Shown piece by piece: positions 1-8,413 of a stretch of DNA of 20,269 nt. Source of the stretch: Candidatus Magasanikiibacteriota bacterium (GTDB lineage: Bacteria; Patescibacteriota; Patescibacteriia; Magasanikbacterales; GWA2-37-8); NCBI GenBank assembly GCA_903858555.1, contig CAIOJG010000163.1, positions 1 through 20,269 on the forward strand, written 5' to 3'. The notes beneath the pieces are model-generated. The model saw only the letters and a list, made by a program, of their open reading frames with translations, did not search any database and was not told the DNA's origin. The translations under genes were made by a program, and so were the position numbers. Within the stretch, counting starts at the first letter, position 1, and every line of letters starts with the position of its first letter.

Positions 1-1213
1 CAAAACTATTTAACACTCTGGCAATTATCATCCCCATCAAACCATAAAAATAAATAAAAATAAATAAAGATGCTATACAAAAAATGGACCCAAAAATATT
101 AAAATGATAAAGCTCTTTCTTCGCGGCTTGCGATCTCAACAAAGTAATTGGCAGGGCGGACAACATCGTACCGATAAGCGAAAAAGAAAATATCTGGGAG
201 TAAAAAATTGCCACGAGATATTTTGGGAAAAATATTTTATAAAATAACGGAGACAAAAATATATAACCAAACACCACCAGAACAACTACTAAGCCAAGTT
301 TCCAGACTTTTCCAAAAATTGTGGATTTTGACTCGTGTTTGTTATTTTTAGCAAACTTAGGAGATGCCAATGATTTAATATTGCCGAGAAAACCGGCAAT
401 TTGAGTTGGCACAGCAACCGACATTGAGTATATGGCCAATTGCTCCGGACCCAGATAAGAAAAAACCAAAATCTTGTCTATCTGATCCGCAATAGTACCA
501 AGTATACCAATCGCGCTAAGATGCATACCATACGGCACCACCTCTTGGTCACACACGTTATTTGGCTTAAAAATTTTCAAACTATTTCTAAAAAATACTA
601 CTCTCAATATCAAGTTTGTAACAAAATAAGCCAGCAGCAGAACAATTATACTTTTACTAAAAACTACTGCCAAAATCATCATTGCCATGGAAAATACGTT
701 GGTGATCGTGCTGTATTTAGTGGATGGCTTAAACAACTCTTTCCCATTTAAAAAAGAAAGATACAATTGAAAAGAATCAAAAAATGGAATAAAAAAAGCT
801 ACTATTACAAAAGCTTCGGACAAAACGAAATTTTTTTGCCAATAGTAATATAACGCCAACAACAAACCACCCAGCCCTCCAAAAAAGCCCCATTTAATTT
901 TGGATTTTAAACCAACAAACAAAGAACCTTCTGCCCCCCTTGCGGTCGCGTACGTCACGGCAGAATCAATACCCGAGAGTGTGGCTAGAGTCAAAATAGA
1001 CGCAACGGATAAAACGTATTTATAAATTCCGTAATTTTCTTTTGACAAAAAATTGGCAAAAAATAGAGCCATCAAAAAACCGCCTATCGAACTGACGAAA
1101 TTACCTAGCGATAACCAAAAACCGCCTTTAACCAAATAAAAGATATCGGTCTTGAACCATCTTTGTAACAAATGGAGAAGGTGGACAATTTTATTTTTTA
1201 TAATAGATTTCAT
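1..1213 (-). CDS. Wzx-like oligosaccharide flippase, partial at the left edge
   Basis: An open frame of 404 codons starts at ATG 1213 and runs without a stop to the window edge, so the C terminus is missing. The product is very hydrophobic, with alternating membrane segments and short charged loops. Near the N terminus it reads YLVKGGFWLSLGNFVSSIGG followed by FANFLSKENYGIYKYVLS, the typical opening of MOP-superfamily polysaccharide flippases; the middle reads ADQIDKILVFSYLGPEQLAIYSMS. Proteins of this family move lipid-linked oligosaccharides across the cytoplasmic membrane. The gene follows a small HTH gene after 8 bp and probably shares its promoter. A weak GGTAG lies about 9 nt before the start. 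Neighbouring epimerase and ligase genes support a surface-glycan role. The substrate cannot be told from sequence. The family call is fairly secure. Confidence 0.85.
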   Translation of the reverse strand, partial: MKSIIKNKIVHLLHLLQRWFKTDIFYLVKGGFWLSLGNFVSSIGGFLMALFFANFLSKENYGIYKYVLSVASILTLATLSGIDSAVTYATARGAEGSLFVGLKSKIKWGFFGGLGGLLLALYYYWQKNFVLSEAFVIVAFFIPFFDSFQLYLSFLNGKELFKPSTKYSTITNVFSMAMMILAVVFSKSIIVLLLAYFVTNLILRVVFFRNSLKIFKPNNVCDQEVVPYGMHLSAIGILGTIADQIDKILVFSYLGPEQLAIYSMSVAVPTQIAGFLGNIKSLASPKFAKNNKHESKSTIFGKVWKLGLVVVLVVFGYIFLSPLFYKIFFPKYLVAIFYSQIFSFSLIGTMLSALPITLLRSQAAKKELYHFNIFGSIFCIASLFIFIYFYGLMGMIIARVLNSF

Positions 1214-1221
1214 AAAAAATA

Positions 1222-1467
1222 CTACCAATTATTGGTTGCCTCAATTGTTTTAACTTTTACTTTTTGATAGATATCCGTCGCTTTTTTATCTACTCCCGGA
1301 GAAAGTAAGCTCAGCAATTCATGCCCTAATATCCGATACTGTTTGCCAATTTTGTTAGCCTTAATTAAGCCGCTCTTTAGGAGGCGCTTCATTGTACTAT
1401 TACTAATTTTTAAAACTTCTTGGGCTTCCGCGGTAGTATAGACCGCGTTTGGCTTTATTTCGTGCAT
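1222..1467 (-). CDS. Small HTH (MerR/excisionase-like) DNA-binding protein
   Basis: This 81-residue protein carries one winged-helix motif at about residues 9-56: VYTTAEAQEVLKISNSTMKR, then LLKSGLIKANKIGKQYRI. This is the pattern of the excisionase/MerR-type HTH_17 domain. There is no second domain, only a short basic C-terminal tail. It is the first gene of a unit with the flippase, behind a near-perfect promoter overlapped by three direct repeats, so it is a candidate autoregulator or regulator of glycan export (inference). No clear ribosome-binding site precedes ATG 1467. A phage or integrative-element excisionase is an alternative, but no integrase or att site is visible. Confidence 0.8.
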   Translation of the reverse strand: MHEIKPNAVYTTAEAQEVLKISNSTMKRLLKSGLIKANKIGKQYRILGHELLSLLSPGVDKKATDIYQKVKVKTIEATNNW

Positions 1468-1494
1468 AATTCAATAAAATAACACCTAGCCTAT

Positions 1495-1523
1495 ATTATA
1501 GCAAAGGTGTCATTAGGTGTCAA
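1495..1523 (-). promoter_or_regulatory. Consensus sigma-70 promoter of the HTH-flippase unit
   Basis: On the minus strand TTGACA (1523-1518) and TATAAT (1500-1495) are separated by exactly 17 bp. Transcription should begin near 1488, about 20 nt before the HTH start codon. The -35 box lies inside the second and third copies of an AGGTGTCA direct repeat. Confidence 0.85.
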
Positions 1524-1532
1524 AAGGTGTCA
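1505..1532 (+). repeat. Three AGGTGTCA direct repeats at 10-bp period
   Basis: AGGTGTCA occurs at 1505-1512, 1515-1522 and 1525-1532. The starts are exactly 10 bp apart, about one helical turn, so the copies lie on one face of the DNA. The array covers the -35 box and part of the spacer of the HTH promoter, and the third copy includes the TGA stop of the upstream epimerase gene. An inverted ACACCT lies at 1482-1487 near the predicted transcript start. The arrangement suggests an operator for cooperative binding of an HTH protein (inference). Confidence 0.7.
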
Positions 1533-2492
1533 TTTTTTAGCCTCTTGGTCAATCCATTTATAAGTAATTTTGAGTCCTTCCATTAAAGGCATTTTTGGCT
1601 CCCAACCCAGCTTTTCACGAATCAATTTATTGTCCGAGTTGCGGCCACGGACCCCGAGTGGACCATCAATATGCTTCACTGTAATATTTGGCTTATTGGC
1701 AATCTCTTTAATCATCTCGACCATCTGATTGATTGTAACCATTTCCTCAGAACCGATATTCACCGGTCCAACAAAGTCCGACTCCATCAAACGTCTAATC
1801 CCATCTACACATTCAGAAACATATAAAAATGACCTGGTCTGTTCCCCATCCCCCCACATTTCAATCACATCACCATCTTGTGCCTGCGCTACCTTGCGAC
1901 AAAAAGCGGCCGGGGCTTTTTCACGACCACCATCCCAAGTACCAAATTCACCAAAAATATTATGAAACCTAGCAATGCGGACATCCAATCCTTTATTACG
2001 CGCAAAGGCTAAAAACAATCTTTCACTAAATAATTTTTCCCAACCATACTCACTGTCCGGAGCCGCCGGGTAAGCCGAGTCTTCGGAACATTTTGGATTA
2101 TTGGGATCAGTTTGGTTGTAGGCCGGATACATACAAGCCGAGGAAGAATAAAATAATTTTTTCACTCCGGTTTTTACTGCCAAATCTACTATCTGTAAAT
2201 TTATCAAAGCAGAATTGTGCATAATGTCCGCATCGTTTTCTCCACTAAACACAAAACCGGCACCGCCCATATCCGCGGCCAGCTGATACACCTCATCGAT
2301 ACCACCCGCTAAAACATTTTTACAAACATTAACATCGCGTAGGTCACCAACCACAAATTCATCAGCTGCAGTTTTTCGATATTCGTGTTCTTTTAAATCA
2401 ACACCGCGTACCCAATAACCTTCACTTTTGAGACGCTCAACCAAATGCCCGCCAATAAATCCTCCCGCTCCACACACTAAAGCTTTTTTCAT
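1530..2492 (-). CDS. GDP-mannose 3,5-epimerase-like NAD-dependent sugar epimerase
   Basis: This is a 320-residue extended short-chain dehydrogenase. The N terminus has the NAD-binding GAGGFIGGHLVERL. The catalytic part has SSSACMYP and the YxxxK motif YGWEK. Stretches AADMGGAGF, RFHNIFGEFGTWDGGREKAP, MWGDGEQTRSFLYV, PVNIGSEEMV and GVRGRNSDN closely match plant GDP-mannose 3,5-epimerase as I remember it, more than UDP-glucose 4-epimerases or dTDP-glucose dehydratases. That enzyme converts GDP-D-mannose to GDP-L-galactose, with GDP-L-gulose as a side product. Length is near the catalytic core of the family. It follows the O-antigen ligase gene by 10 bp once the frameshifted ligase tail is counted, suggesting one transcript and supply of nucleotide sugar for a surface glycan. 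A related GDP-sugar epimerase remains possible. Confidence 0.85.
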   Translation of the reverse strand: MKKALVCGAGGFIGGHLVERLKSEGYWVRGVDLKEHEYRKTAADEFVVGDLRDVNVCKNVLAGGIDEVYQLAADMGGAGFVFSGENDADIMHNSALINLQIVDLAVKTGVKKLFYSSSACMYPAYNQTDPNNPKCSEDSAYPAAPDSEYGWEKLFSERLFLAFARNKGLDVRIARFHNIFGEFGTWDGGREKAPAAFCRKVAQAQDGDVIEMWGDGEQTRSFLYVSECVDGIRRLMESDFVGPVNIGSEEMVTINQMVEMIKEIANKPNITVKHIDGPLGVRGRNSDNKLIREKLGWEPKMPLMEGLKITYKWIDQEAKK

Positions 2493-2502
2493 ACAATTTA
2501 TT

Positions 2503-2617
2503 TTATTTTTTTACTGTAGAAGTTTGTATCAACTGACTTATAATCCCCTTGTCCTGATCACTAAATTGGATACCATTGTCTTGTGCCAATTTCAACACTT
2601 CTGTCATTTTATCCATT
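2503..2617 (-). pseudogene. Displaced C-terminal tail of the O-antigen ligase (-1 frame)
   Basis: Just after the codons for YKLSG the sequence GGTAAATGG puts the ligase into a frame that ends three codons later. Reading the adjacent frame gives about 37 more codons, MDKMTEVLKLAQDNGIQF and onward to ...TSTVKK, ending at TAA 2503-2505. This completes the helix pair of the last TPR and leaves a 10-bp gap to the epimerase start, as expected for an operon. One extra A in the AAA run at 2616-2618 would join the frames. The cause may be a real one-base deletion, an assembly error or programmed frameshifting. A separate reinitiated 37-codon peptide is a less likely reading. Confidence 0.65.
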
Positions 2618-4553
2618 TACCGCTCAATTTATAAGCATACGCCAATCTCCAGTAAGTCTCCGGAATCCGTGGATTGTCGGCTAAAGCTTGTTCAAGCATC
2701 ACTACCGCCTCTTGAGGCTTGCCTAGCTGCATTTTCAGACCGCTCAGACCAAAAATAATTTGCTGTCTCTTTGGAGATTTGCTCAAAGCATCCTCCGTCA
2801 CACTTTCCGCTTTTAACATATAGCTACCATCATTATTTATCATGGCTTGCAATTGATACATCTGGGCCAGACTCAACTGATTGCGAATATCCAGCGGATG
2901 CAAAACCAAATTCTTTTCCAAATGTTCCACTGCCAAACTCAACAATTCATTGGACTGATCTTTGCCGATTTTTTGCCAACTACTACTCAAAATTTGAGTA
3001 ATGCTGCGACTAACATCGCTGCGAATATCATCAATATGCGGAGAATTAAACTCGAGCGCATCTTTAGCCGCCGCTAGACCCAAAACCGGATCTTGTGACA
3101 CCGCCCGAATCGCATCCAAAGCTTTTTGATTGGCACGAGCCGGCTGAACATTAAAAACAAAAACTATCAGAGCGATAAACAATCCCACGGACACCAAACT
3201 ACCACTACCAATTTTTTTATCCGGGCTCAAAACTACATTCGCTATTTTCTTGGTCTTATCCACCAAGCTCTCGCCGTGCGTCACTACATTTATCAGCCCA
3301 AACCAAAACATCAAATAAATATAAGAAGTCGGATCTTCAAAGACCGTCACCACACTCACAAAATGCGCCACCAAAAACGCGCCGGCAATAATCGCAAAAT
3401 GATAATCAATTTTTTTCAAGCGATAAGCACCAATTAGTGCCCAAACCGCCGTGCCATATAAAACCAAATAAGTCAGCAAACCAAACGCACCCTGCACCGC
3501 CAAAGTATTTACGATAATATTATGCGCGTTATCAAACCAGGTTTCTCCATAGCCATAATCCAAAGAATGTGGATTGTAATGAGCATTAAAAGCATAAAAA
3601 TAATTATTTGGACCCCAACCAAACAACGGTTTTTCTTTAAAACTTTGCACCGCGATAGTCCAAGCCACCCAACGAGCGCTACCCTCAATATCTGCCAAAG
3701 AAGTATTCACCGCGCGACCAATCGCCGGTAATTTCTGCACAAAATTAGTTTGTCTAAAACTATACAACAAAGAAATACCGACCACACCAAAAATCGCCAA
3801 TCCAAGTAAACTGTAACGAATTTTGGGATGATTTTTTAAAACAATAATATAAGCAACTACCGCGCAGGCGGCTGCCGCCACCAAACCAAGCAAAGCGCCG
3901 CGGGTACCACTCCAAAAAATATTCATGAAACCAAAGAAACCAACCAAGCCATAAAACCATTTCCACAAATTTTCTTTTTCTCTGGTAAATAATAATAATG
4001 CCAAAAAAGTCAAAAACAAACCGTAACCGCCAACATAAATCGGGTTACCCAAAGTACTGGCGACACGATCAGAACCGTTATTCAAAAGTAAATCCGGATT
4101 TTGAGTTTGCAACCAACCAATAAACATTACAAAAAAACCGCTGAACAAAAATATCCGTCCCGCAATTTTCCAATCTTTCCAATCTTTAAAAACACTTTGC
4201 GCCACAAAATAAAAAGCAACATAGTGCAAAACTGTAAACAACCCCAACATACGTTCGTGGTTGTCCCAAAAACTATGATAGGCATCAACACCGACAAAAG
4301 TAGACACCGCGAAACTAAGTAAAAAACAAAGCAAGGCTAAATTTAAAAAAGTATTTTTTGGCGCGTATTGCTTCCAGTTGATCAAAAGCAATAGTCCATA
4401 GGCACCAATCATCACCTCCACCATACCTCGAAAGAACACAATCTTTGGTACAATAAAAGGAAAAATATAAGAACCCGGCAAAACAATCAACGGCACAAAA
4501 AAAGTCGCGTAAATAATCCATTTTATAAATAACTCCAATTTATTTTTACTCAT
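2604..4553 (-). CDS. O-antigen ligase (Wzy_C/WaaL-type) with C-terminal TPR region; 3' end frameshifted
   Basis: The 649-residue product has about a dozen membrane helices over its first ~470 residues and a soluble helical TPR region after about residue 480. Family signatures include SGTRGALLGL near residue 216, FGWGPNNYFYAF near 312 and DNAHNIIVNTLAVQGAFGLL near 340; the last two frame the large periplasmic loop with conserved Arg/His residues used in glycan transfer. Such enzymes ligate or polymerise glycans on the outer face of the membrane. TPR extensions of this kind occur in many ligase-family proteins. The frame stops abruptly at TGA 2604 in the middle of a TPR helix pair; the expected remainder is in the -1 frame down to 2503. 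A good promoter lies 45 bp upstream. No Shine-Dalgarno sequence is seen before ATG 4553. Confidence 0.87.
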   Translation of the reverse strand: MSKNKLELFIKWIIYATFFVPLIVLPGSYIFPFIVPKIVFFRGMVEVMIGAYGLLLLINWKQYAPKNTFLNLALLCFLLSFAVSTFVGVDAYHSFWDNHERMLGLFTVLHYVAFYFVAQSVFKDWKDWKIAGRIFLFSGFFVMFIGWLQTQNPDLLLNNGSDRVASTLGNPIYVGGYGLFLTFLALLLFTREKENLWKWFYGLVGFFGFMNIFWSGTRGALLGLVAAAACAVVAYIIVLKNHPKIRYSLLGLAIFGVVGISLLYSFRQTNFVQKLPAIGRAVNTSLADIEGSARWVAWTIAVQSFKEKPLFGWGPNNYFYAFNAHYNPHSLDYGYGETWFDNAHNIIVNTLAVQGAFGLLTYLVLYGTAVWALIGAYRLKKIDYHFAIIAGAFLVAHFVSVVTVFEDPTSYIYLMFWFGLINVVTHGESLVDKTKKIANVVLSPDKKIGSGSLVSVGLFIALIVFVFNVQPARANQKALDAIRAVSQDPVLGLAAAKDALEFNSPHIDDIRSDVSRSITQILSSSWQKIGKDQSNELLSLAVEHLEKNLVLHPLDIRNQLSLAQMYQLQAMINNDGSYMLKAESVTEDALSKSPKRQQIIFGLSGLKMQLGKPQEAVVMLEQALADNPRIPETYWRLAYAYKLSGKWIK

Positions 4554-4597
4554 ACAACAATAAATACAGGCTTTAAATTTAAATAACTACATTGGTT

Positions 4598-4626
4598 ATT
4601 TTACTATAAAGCCCAGGGCGCGTCAA
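4598..4626 (-). promoter_or_regulatory. Promoter of the O-antigen ligase-epimerase unit
   Basis: TTGACG (4626-4621), a 17-bp spacer and TAAAAT (4603-4598) lie 45 bp before the ligase start codon. The predicted transcript starts near 4591. The promoter sits directly beyond the terminator that closes the S-layer gene. Confidence 0.75.
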
Positions 4627-4635
4627 CGCCAAAAA

Positions 4636-4683
4636 ACAGTTAAACAAAAGCCCACCCCCGAAAGGGTGGGCTTTGTAAACTGT
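4636..4683 (-). terminator. Intrinsic terminator after the S-layer-type gene
   Basis: A strong GC-rich hairpin, AAAGCCCACCC pairing with GGGTGGGCTTT around a short CG/A loop, is extended by outer arms ACAGTT/AACTGT. Read on the minus strand it is followed by TTTTGTTT and then TTTTTT. It starts 21 nt after the S-layer stop codon. Confidence 0.88.
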
Positions 4684-4704
4684 CTATATTACGAATAACT
4701 AAGA

Positions 4705-7700
4705 TTAGTTATTGATAGATACAGAAGTATTTGGGTAACCGTACAACAATGTACCAGCACCACTTGTGTTGCCTGCAACATCAGTCCATGTTAATAGACC
4801 TTTGCTTCCCAACTTGAAGGTTAAGGAGCAAGTGTTTACAGCACCACTTACGTTAGCAGCAGTCATATAGATGTCGAAAGTCTTGTTTGTATTCGCACCA
4901 ATCTTATAACCGTTGAAGTTAAGTACGTGGTCGGTTACACTGGCACCAGCGTTGAAGCTAGTATCAGTTACACCAGTAATATCGTTACCATTGGTATCCT
5001 TCACAGCAAGAGTACTGGAAGCAAGGGAGGAAGTAGCCAAAGTAGCGGTTGTTCCATTGACGGTGACAGGAACGTTGTTCAACAAGATATCACCATGTGA
5101 ATCAGCGCTTACATAGATACTACCAACTTTTACCAATCCGTTTACCAATTTGTCAGAAGAAGCTACAACACCAAATGAAGGTTTAGAAACCATCACTGTT
5201 ACTGGGTTGGAAGCCACAGACAAAGTAGATGTGGAAAGAGACTGAGCACCAGATTTATATTTGACATAAGTCAAAGTAGAGGTGACAGCATTTCCAGCGT
5301 GGATACCGCCGATACCAGCAGTGTTGAAGTGTACGGAAACCGGCACGTCAAGACCACCAAAGCCTACTGGGATAGTTAAGCCCAAACCAGTAGTAGTAAC
5401 AGCGTGTCCAACAACGTAGAAAGTCTTGTTGTTGATAGTTACAGAAGTAATAGGTTCGTCACCAGCGGTTACAGAAGAACCACTGAAGGTGAAGCCCATT
5501 TCATCAAGAACTACTGGAGAAGTACTAGCTACAAAGTTGTAGACAGACAAAGCAGTCTGATCTGTACCACCCAATACATACTGAGAAGTCAAAGAGCCGT
5601 TAGTCTGAGTACTTGGATAAATCAAAGTACCAGTTCCAACAGTCAAAGCTTGACCACTCTGATTTGGTTTAGAAGCATCGGATCCACTACCATTTTGAGC
5701 GGTTACACCCAAAGTGGTTTGCAAACTACCAGCTGCATTACCAACATCAGCAAATACATCAATAATCTTGATGTCATTTGGTTGTAGAGTAAAGTCAACA
5801 GCGAAGTTGTTTGAAAGCTGTGGACTCATTGCGTTTGTGTTGTCAGAGATGTACAAGTTAGCAAGATTGGTAATACCTAAACTACCAGTCAAACCAACAT
5901 TAATGTTAGTTACTCTTACGGTATCAGCATTGGAAGCTTGTAATACAAAGGATCCAATTCTTACTTTCTGGCCGTTTTGAGCAATACTCTGATTTGAGTT
6001 GAAAGATGGGTTGTAGTTCAAAGTAACAGTTCCGGCTACGATACTCAAAGTACTTGCAGCTGTTTGAACATTGTCAACAGATGGAGTAGTTGTAAAGGAA
6101 ACGCCTCCTTGAGCTTGGTTTGCTGGAAGAGTTACAGTTGCACTAATACCGGTTAAAGCAGTAGCGTCAACCAATTGCAAATCACCACGAACTTCAACAG
6201 TAACAGTCTGACCAGCTGGGATGGTAAACAAGTTACCGGATCCATACTGTTCAGTAGCACTACCTGTCAAGTCATGAGTCTTTGAAGAACCAACCTGACC
6301 GCCATTTACAAAAATAGCGAGGTTGTTCAATTTTTCAGTTGTAGTAGCAGAGCCAGTTTTGACTAAATCTACATTCAAAGTCATGATTTTTTCATCTTCA
6401 CCATAAGCTTTGAACAACCATTTACCCAAAGTAACTCCAGAAGAGTTCTTTACAACCTGAGTGGTTGAGAAAGATGGGTCGGTTGTGACAGTTACAGTTC
6501 CGGCAGATACAGTGTTAGACACAGTAGCAACGGAAGAGAAACTAGTAGCATTAGCAGGAGCAGTGGCGGAAACGTTTACGCCATAACTACTGTCAGATAC
6601 TACTAAATCAGAAACATTCTGCAAAGTGAAACTAAATGTGCGGGAAGATCCCTTCACAACGTCACCGCGAACTTCCAAGAGACGAGAACCAGTGTTTAAA
6701 GAAACTGGAGCAGATGATAAGTCAAAAGTCAAAATATTGCTTGGACTCATAACACCGGCAGCAACTTTAACGCCAGCTACGTACAAATTTAAGTTAGCAA
6801 AAGCGTCGTTTGGTACAGATCCGATTTCTCTCAAAGCCAAGTACTGCAAACTTACAGCGCGTGTGCCAACAGAGGCAGAAGCGGACCATAAAGTAGCATT
6901 AGTTGTACCGGCAGTAATAGAACCACCTGGAGAAGTAGCAGTTGTAGTAGCAAAGTTTACAGTTGCCAAATCAGCAGAAGCAACAGAGAAAGTATTTCCA
7001 GTTACAGGGAAAGTACCAGCTGCAGTTGTACCACCGATATCAGAAGCTGCGTTAATTGCAACACCTACAGTCTGACCAGAAGTAGAGTTACCATTATTCG
7101 AAGACAAGATGTCGGATTTTACAGAAATAGTTTTTGTACCACTAACAGTGAACAAACCAGCTCCGTTGGAGAAGGTTACGATACCGTTGGATACTGAACC
7201 AGCATCAGTCAACTTTGTGTTACCATCGTATAGGTAAACATTGTTCAAAGTTGTATCAGCGGATACACCAATTCTCTTTACTTTCAAAGAAGTAACAGTT
7301 CCGTTACCAGTGAAAGTGAAGTGTGCCAAGTCAGCAATAGCTTGACCAGCTACAACTGTTCCGGAAACTGGAGTACTTGCAGCCAAAGCTACAGTTACAC
7401 TACCAGATACTGTTGCAGTTGGAACACCAGGAGCGGCAACGCCGGTTCCTTTAGCACCCTGAGTGATGTCGGACAACATAGCGTCCTGAGCATCAACAGA
7501 AGTACCCATAGTGTAAGCAGTGGTATCAGCCAAAGCCAAAGCCAAGCCAGTCTGGAATTTGTTTGCAGTCAAACCGGTAGTAGTAACTTCTTTCAAAGTC
7601 ATACTAGCGCCAACTACGTAATATTTTCCAGCATTTTTTACCAAAGTTCCTTCAGTTGGAGTAGCTTCAGTGATTACGCCAGCAACGATAGTCTTGGAGA

Positions 7701-8205
7701 AATTCAACCAAGAAGCGTTGTCAATAGTAACTGTGCGTCCACCTTTTGGTACGGACAAGTTATATTTTGCGCCGTATAAAGCTTTAGCGGCATCAGCAGA
7801 GATTTCTTGCAATCTCATTCCTGGCAATACTGCATACAAAGTATCAGTCAAACCAGCTTTTACCAAGTAAGTACCTGGGCGTGGGTAAACAGCACCGGCT
7901 GGTGAGAAAGATGTAGCACAAGCTTTGTCAACCAAGTTGAAAGAATATTTCTTGTCAGCAGTCCAAGATTTATACAAATCTCCATCGGAGAAGTATGAGA
8001 TAGATTTATCGGAGTTCAACACCCAGATATCAGAACCAGCTGCGGTTTTGATCATATCTCCAGGGTTCAACGCACCACAATCAACAACAGTTGCAGCCGA
8101 AGCTACAGCTGGTACCAATGCGGCAACGCCCAAAGACCAGAAGATAGTTGTAGATACAACACCTACGGTGAAGATCTTCTTACCTAATTTTAATAAATTT
8201 GTCAT
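4705..8205 (-). CDS. Large secreted S-layer-type surface protein
   Basis: I place the start at ATG 8205, giving 1166 residues, because a clear Sec signal follows (KLGKK, a hydrophobic core, VASA cleavage near residue 37); the longer open frame to 8370 adds an Arg-rich stretch unlike a signal peptide. Residues ~45-150 (PGDMIKT, YFSDGDLYKSW, YPRPGTYLVKAG, LYAVLPGMRLQEISADAAKA, LYG) match the N-terminal module of large CPR surface proteins annotated as S-layer-like. The remainder is Thr/Ser/Val/Ala/Gly-rich beta sandwich with several diverged ~150-residue repeats, recognisable by openings like GTVTVTTDPSFSTTQ and GTVTLNYNPSFNSNQ. The C terminus has LLTWTDVAG and LLYGYP. Only three Cys follow the signal region. 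It lies downstream of the ECF sigma and DUF5667 genes and has its own strong terminator. S-layer assignment is by similarity, not proof. Confidence 0.8.
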   Translation of the reverse strand: MTNLLKLGKKIFTVGVVSTTIFWSLGVAALVPAVASAATVVDCGALNPGDMIKTAAGSDIWVLNSDKSISYFSDGDLYKSWTADKKYSFNLVDKACATSFSPAGAVYPRPGTYLVKAGLTDTLYAVLPGMRLQEISADAAKALYGAKYNLSVPKGGRTVTIDNASWLNFSKTIVAGVITEATPTEGTLVKNAGKYYVVGASMTLKEVTTTGLTANKFQTGLALALADTTAYTMGTSVDAQDAMLSDITQGAKGTGVAAPGVPTATVSGSVTVALAASTPVSGTVVAGQAIADLAHFTFTGNGTVTSLKVKRIGVSADTTLNNVYLYDGNTKLTDAGSVSNGIVTFSNGAGLFTVSGTKTISVKSDILSSNNGNSTSGQTVGVAINAASDIGGTTAAGTFPVTGNTFSVASADLATVNFATTTATSPGGSITAGTTNATLWSASASVGTRAVSLQYLALREIGSVPNDAFANLNLYVAGVKVAAGVMSPSNILTFDLSSAPVSLNTGSRLLEVRGDVVKGSSRTFSFTLQNVSDLVVSDSSYGVNVSATAPANATSFSSVATVSNTVSAGTVTVTTDPSFSTTQVVKNSSGVTLGKWLFKAYGEDEKIMTLNVDLVKTGSATTTEKLNNLAIFVNGGQVGSSKTHDLTGSATEQYGSGNLFTIPAGQTVTVEVRGDLQLVDATALTGISATVTLPANQAQGGVSFTTTPSVDNVQTAASTLSIVAGTVTLNYNPSFNSNQSIAQNGQKVRIGSFVLQASNADTVRVTNINVGLTGSLGITNLANLYISDNTNAMSPQLSNNFAVDFTLQPNDIKIIDVFADVGNAAGSLQTTLGVTAQNGSGSDASKPNQSGQALTVGTGTLIYPSTQTNGSLTSQYVLGGTDQTALSVYNFVASTSPVVLDEMGFTFSGSSVTAGDEPITSVTINNKTFYVVGHAVTTTGLGLTIPVGFGGLDVPVSVHFNTAGIGGIHAGNAVTSTLTYVKYKSGAQSLSTSTLSVASNPVTVMVSKPSFGVVASSDKLVNGLVKVGSIYVSADSHGDILLNNVPVTVNGTTATLATSSLASSTLAVKDTNGNDITGVTDTSFNAGASVTDHVLNFNGYKIGANTNKTFDIYMTAANVSGAVNTCSLTFKLGSKGLLTWTDVAGNTSGAGTLLYGYPNTSVSINN

Positions 8206-8219
8206 AATATAATTTATAG

Positions 8220-8271
8220 ATTCTACTGCTCTGCGCGCGACACTAAAGTATCGGTCAGAACGTCGTAGAAT
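8220..8271 (-). promoter_or_regulatory. Hairpin leader directly before the S-layer start
   Basis: On the minus strand ATTCTAC pairs with GTAGAAT, with further partial pairing (TTCTG with CAGAG) and an inner hairpin CGATAC-TTTA-GTGTCG. It ends 14 nt before the ATG, followed only by AT-rich sequence with no Shine-Dalgarno. It may be a 5' stabilising structure for an abundant mRNA (inference). No convincing promoter was found between it and the upstream gene; TATAAA at about 8212-8217 could give a nearly leaderless message but has no good -35. Confidence 0.45.
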
Positions 8272-8382
8272 TTGCCTCGACCTGCCTGCCGTAAAGCAGA
8301 CCAATCGAAGCGTACAAAGATTTTGCGAGCTCTTACGAACCCTCGACCTATTGCAAAACCGGTTTAGCAATTTTTCTCTCTC

Positions 8383-8413
8383 CCGACAAAACTCTTTTAA
8401 AAAGTGTTGTCGG
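8383..8413 (-). terminator. Hairpin between the DUF5667-like and S-layer genes
   Basis: CCGACA pairs with TGTCGG, with the stem continuing through ACTTTTT/AAAAGAGT. It begins 19 nt past the stop of the DUF5667-like gene. The minus-strand 3' flank is GAGAGAGAAAAA rather than a U-tract, so it is a poor terminator; it could instead be a processing or attenuating structure between the two genes. A direct repeat CCTCGACCT at 8275-8283 and 8341-8349 lies in the same spacer. Confidence 0.4.

Noticed and set aside
440..751. Plus-strand ORF of 103 codons
   Set aside because: It is antisense to the flippase frame, which is open over its full length and has clear family sequence.
6626..7779. Plus-strand ORFs of about 150 codons opposite the S-layer gene
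   Set aside because: They are mirror frames of the repetitive Thr/Ser/Ala/Val codons and have no start signals or recognisable domains.
8206..8370. Extension of the S-layer frame to an upstream start at 8370
   Set aside because: The added 55 residues are Arg/Ser/Cys-rich and run through the structured spacer; a clean Sec signal starts at ATG 8205.
8353..8380. TTGC..AAACCGGTTT..GCAA dyad followed by TTTTT as a plus-strand terminator
   Set aside because: The dyad has almost no loop and there is no plus-strand gene upstream for it to terminate.
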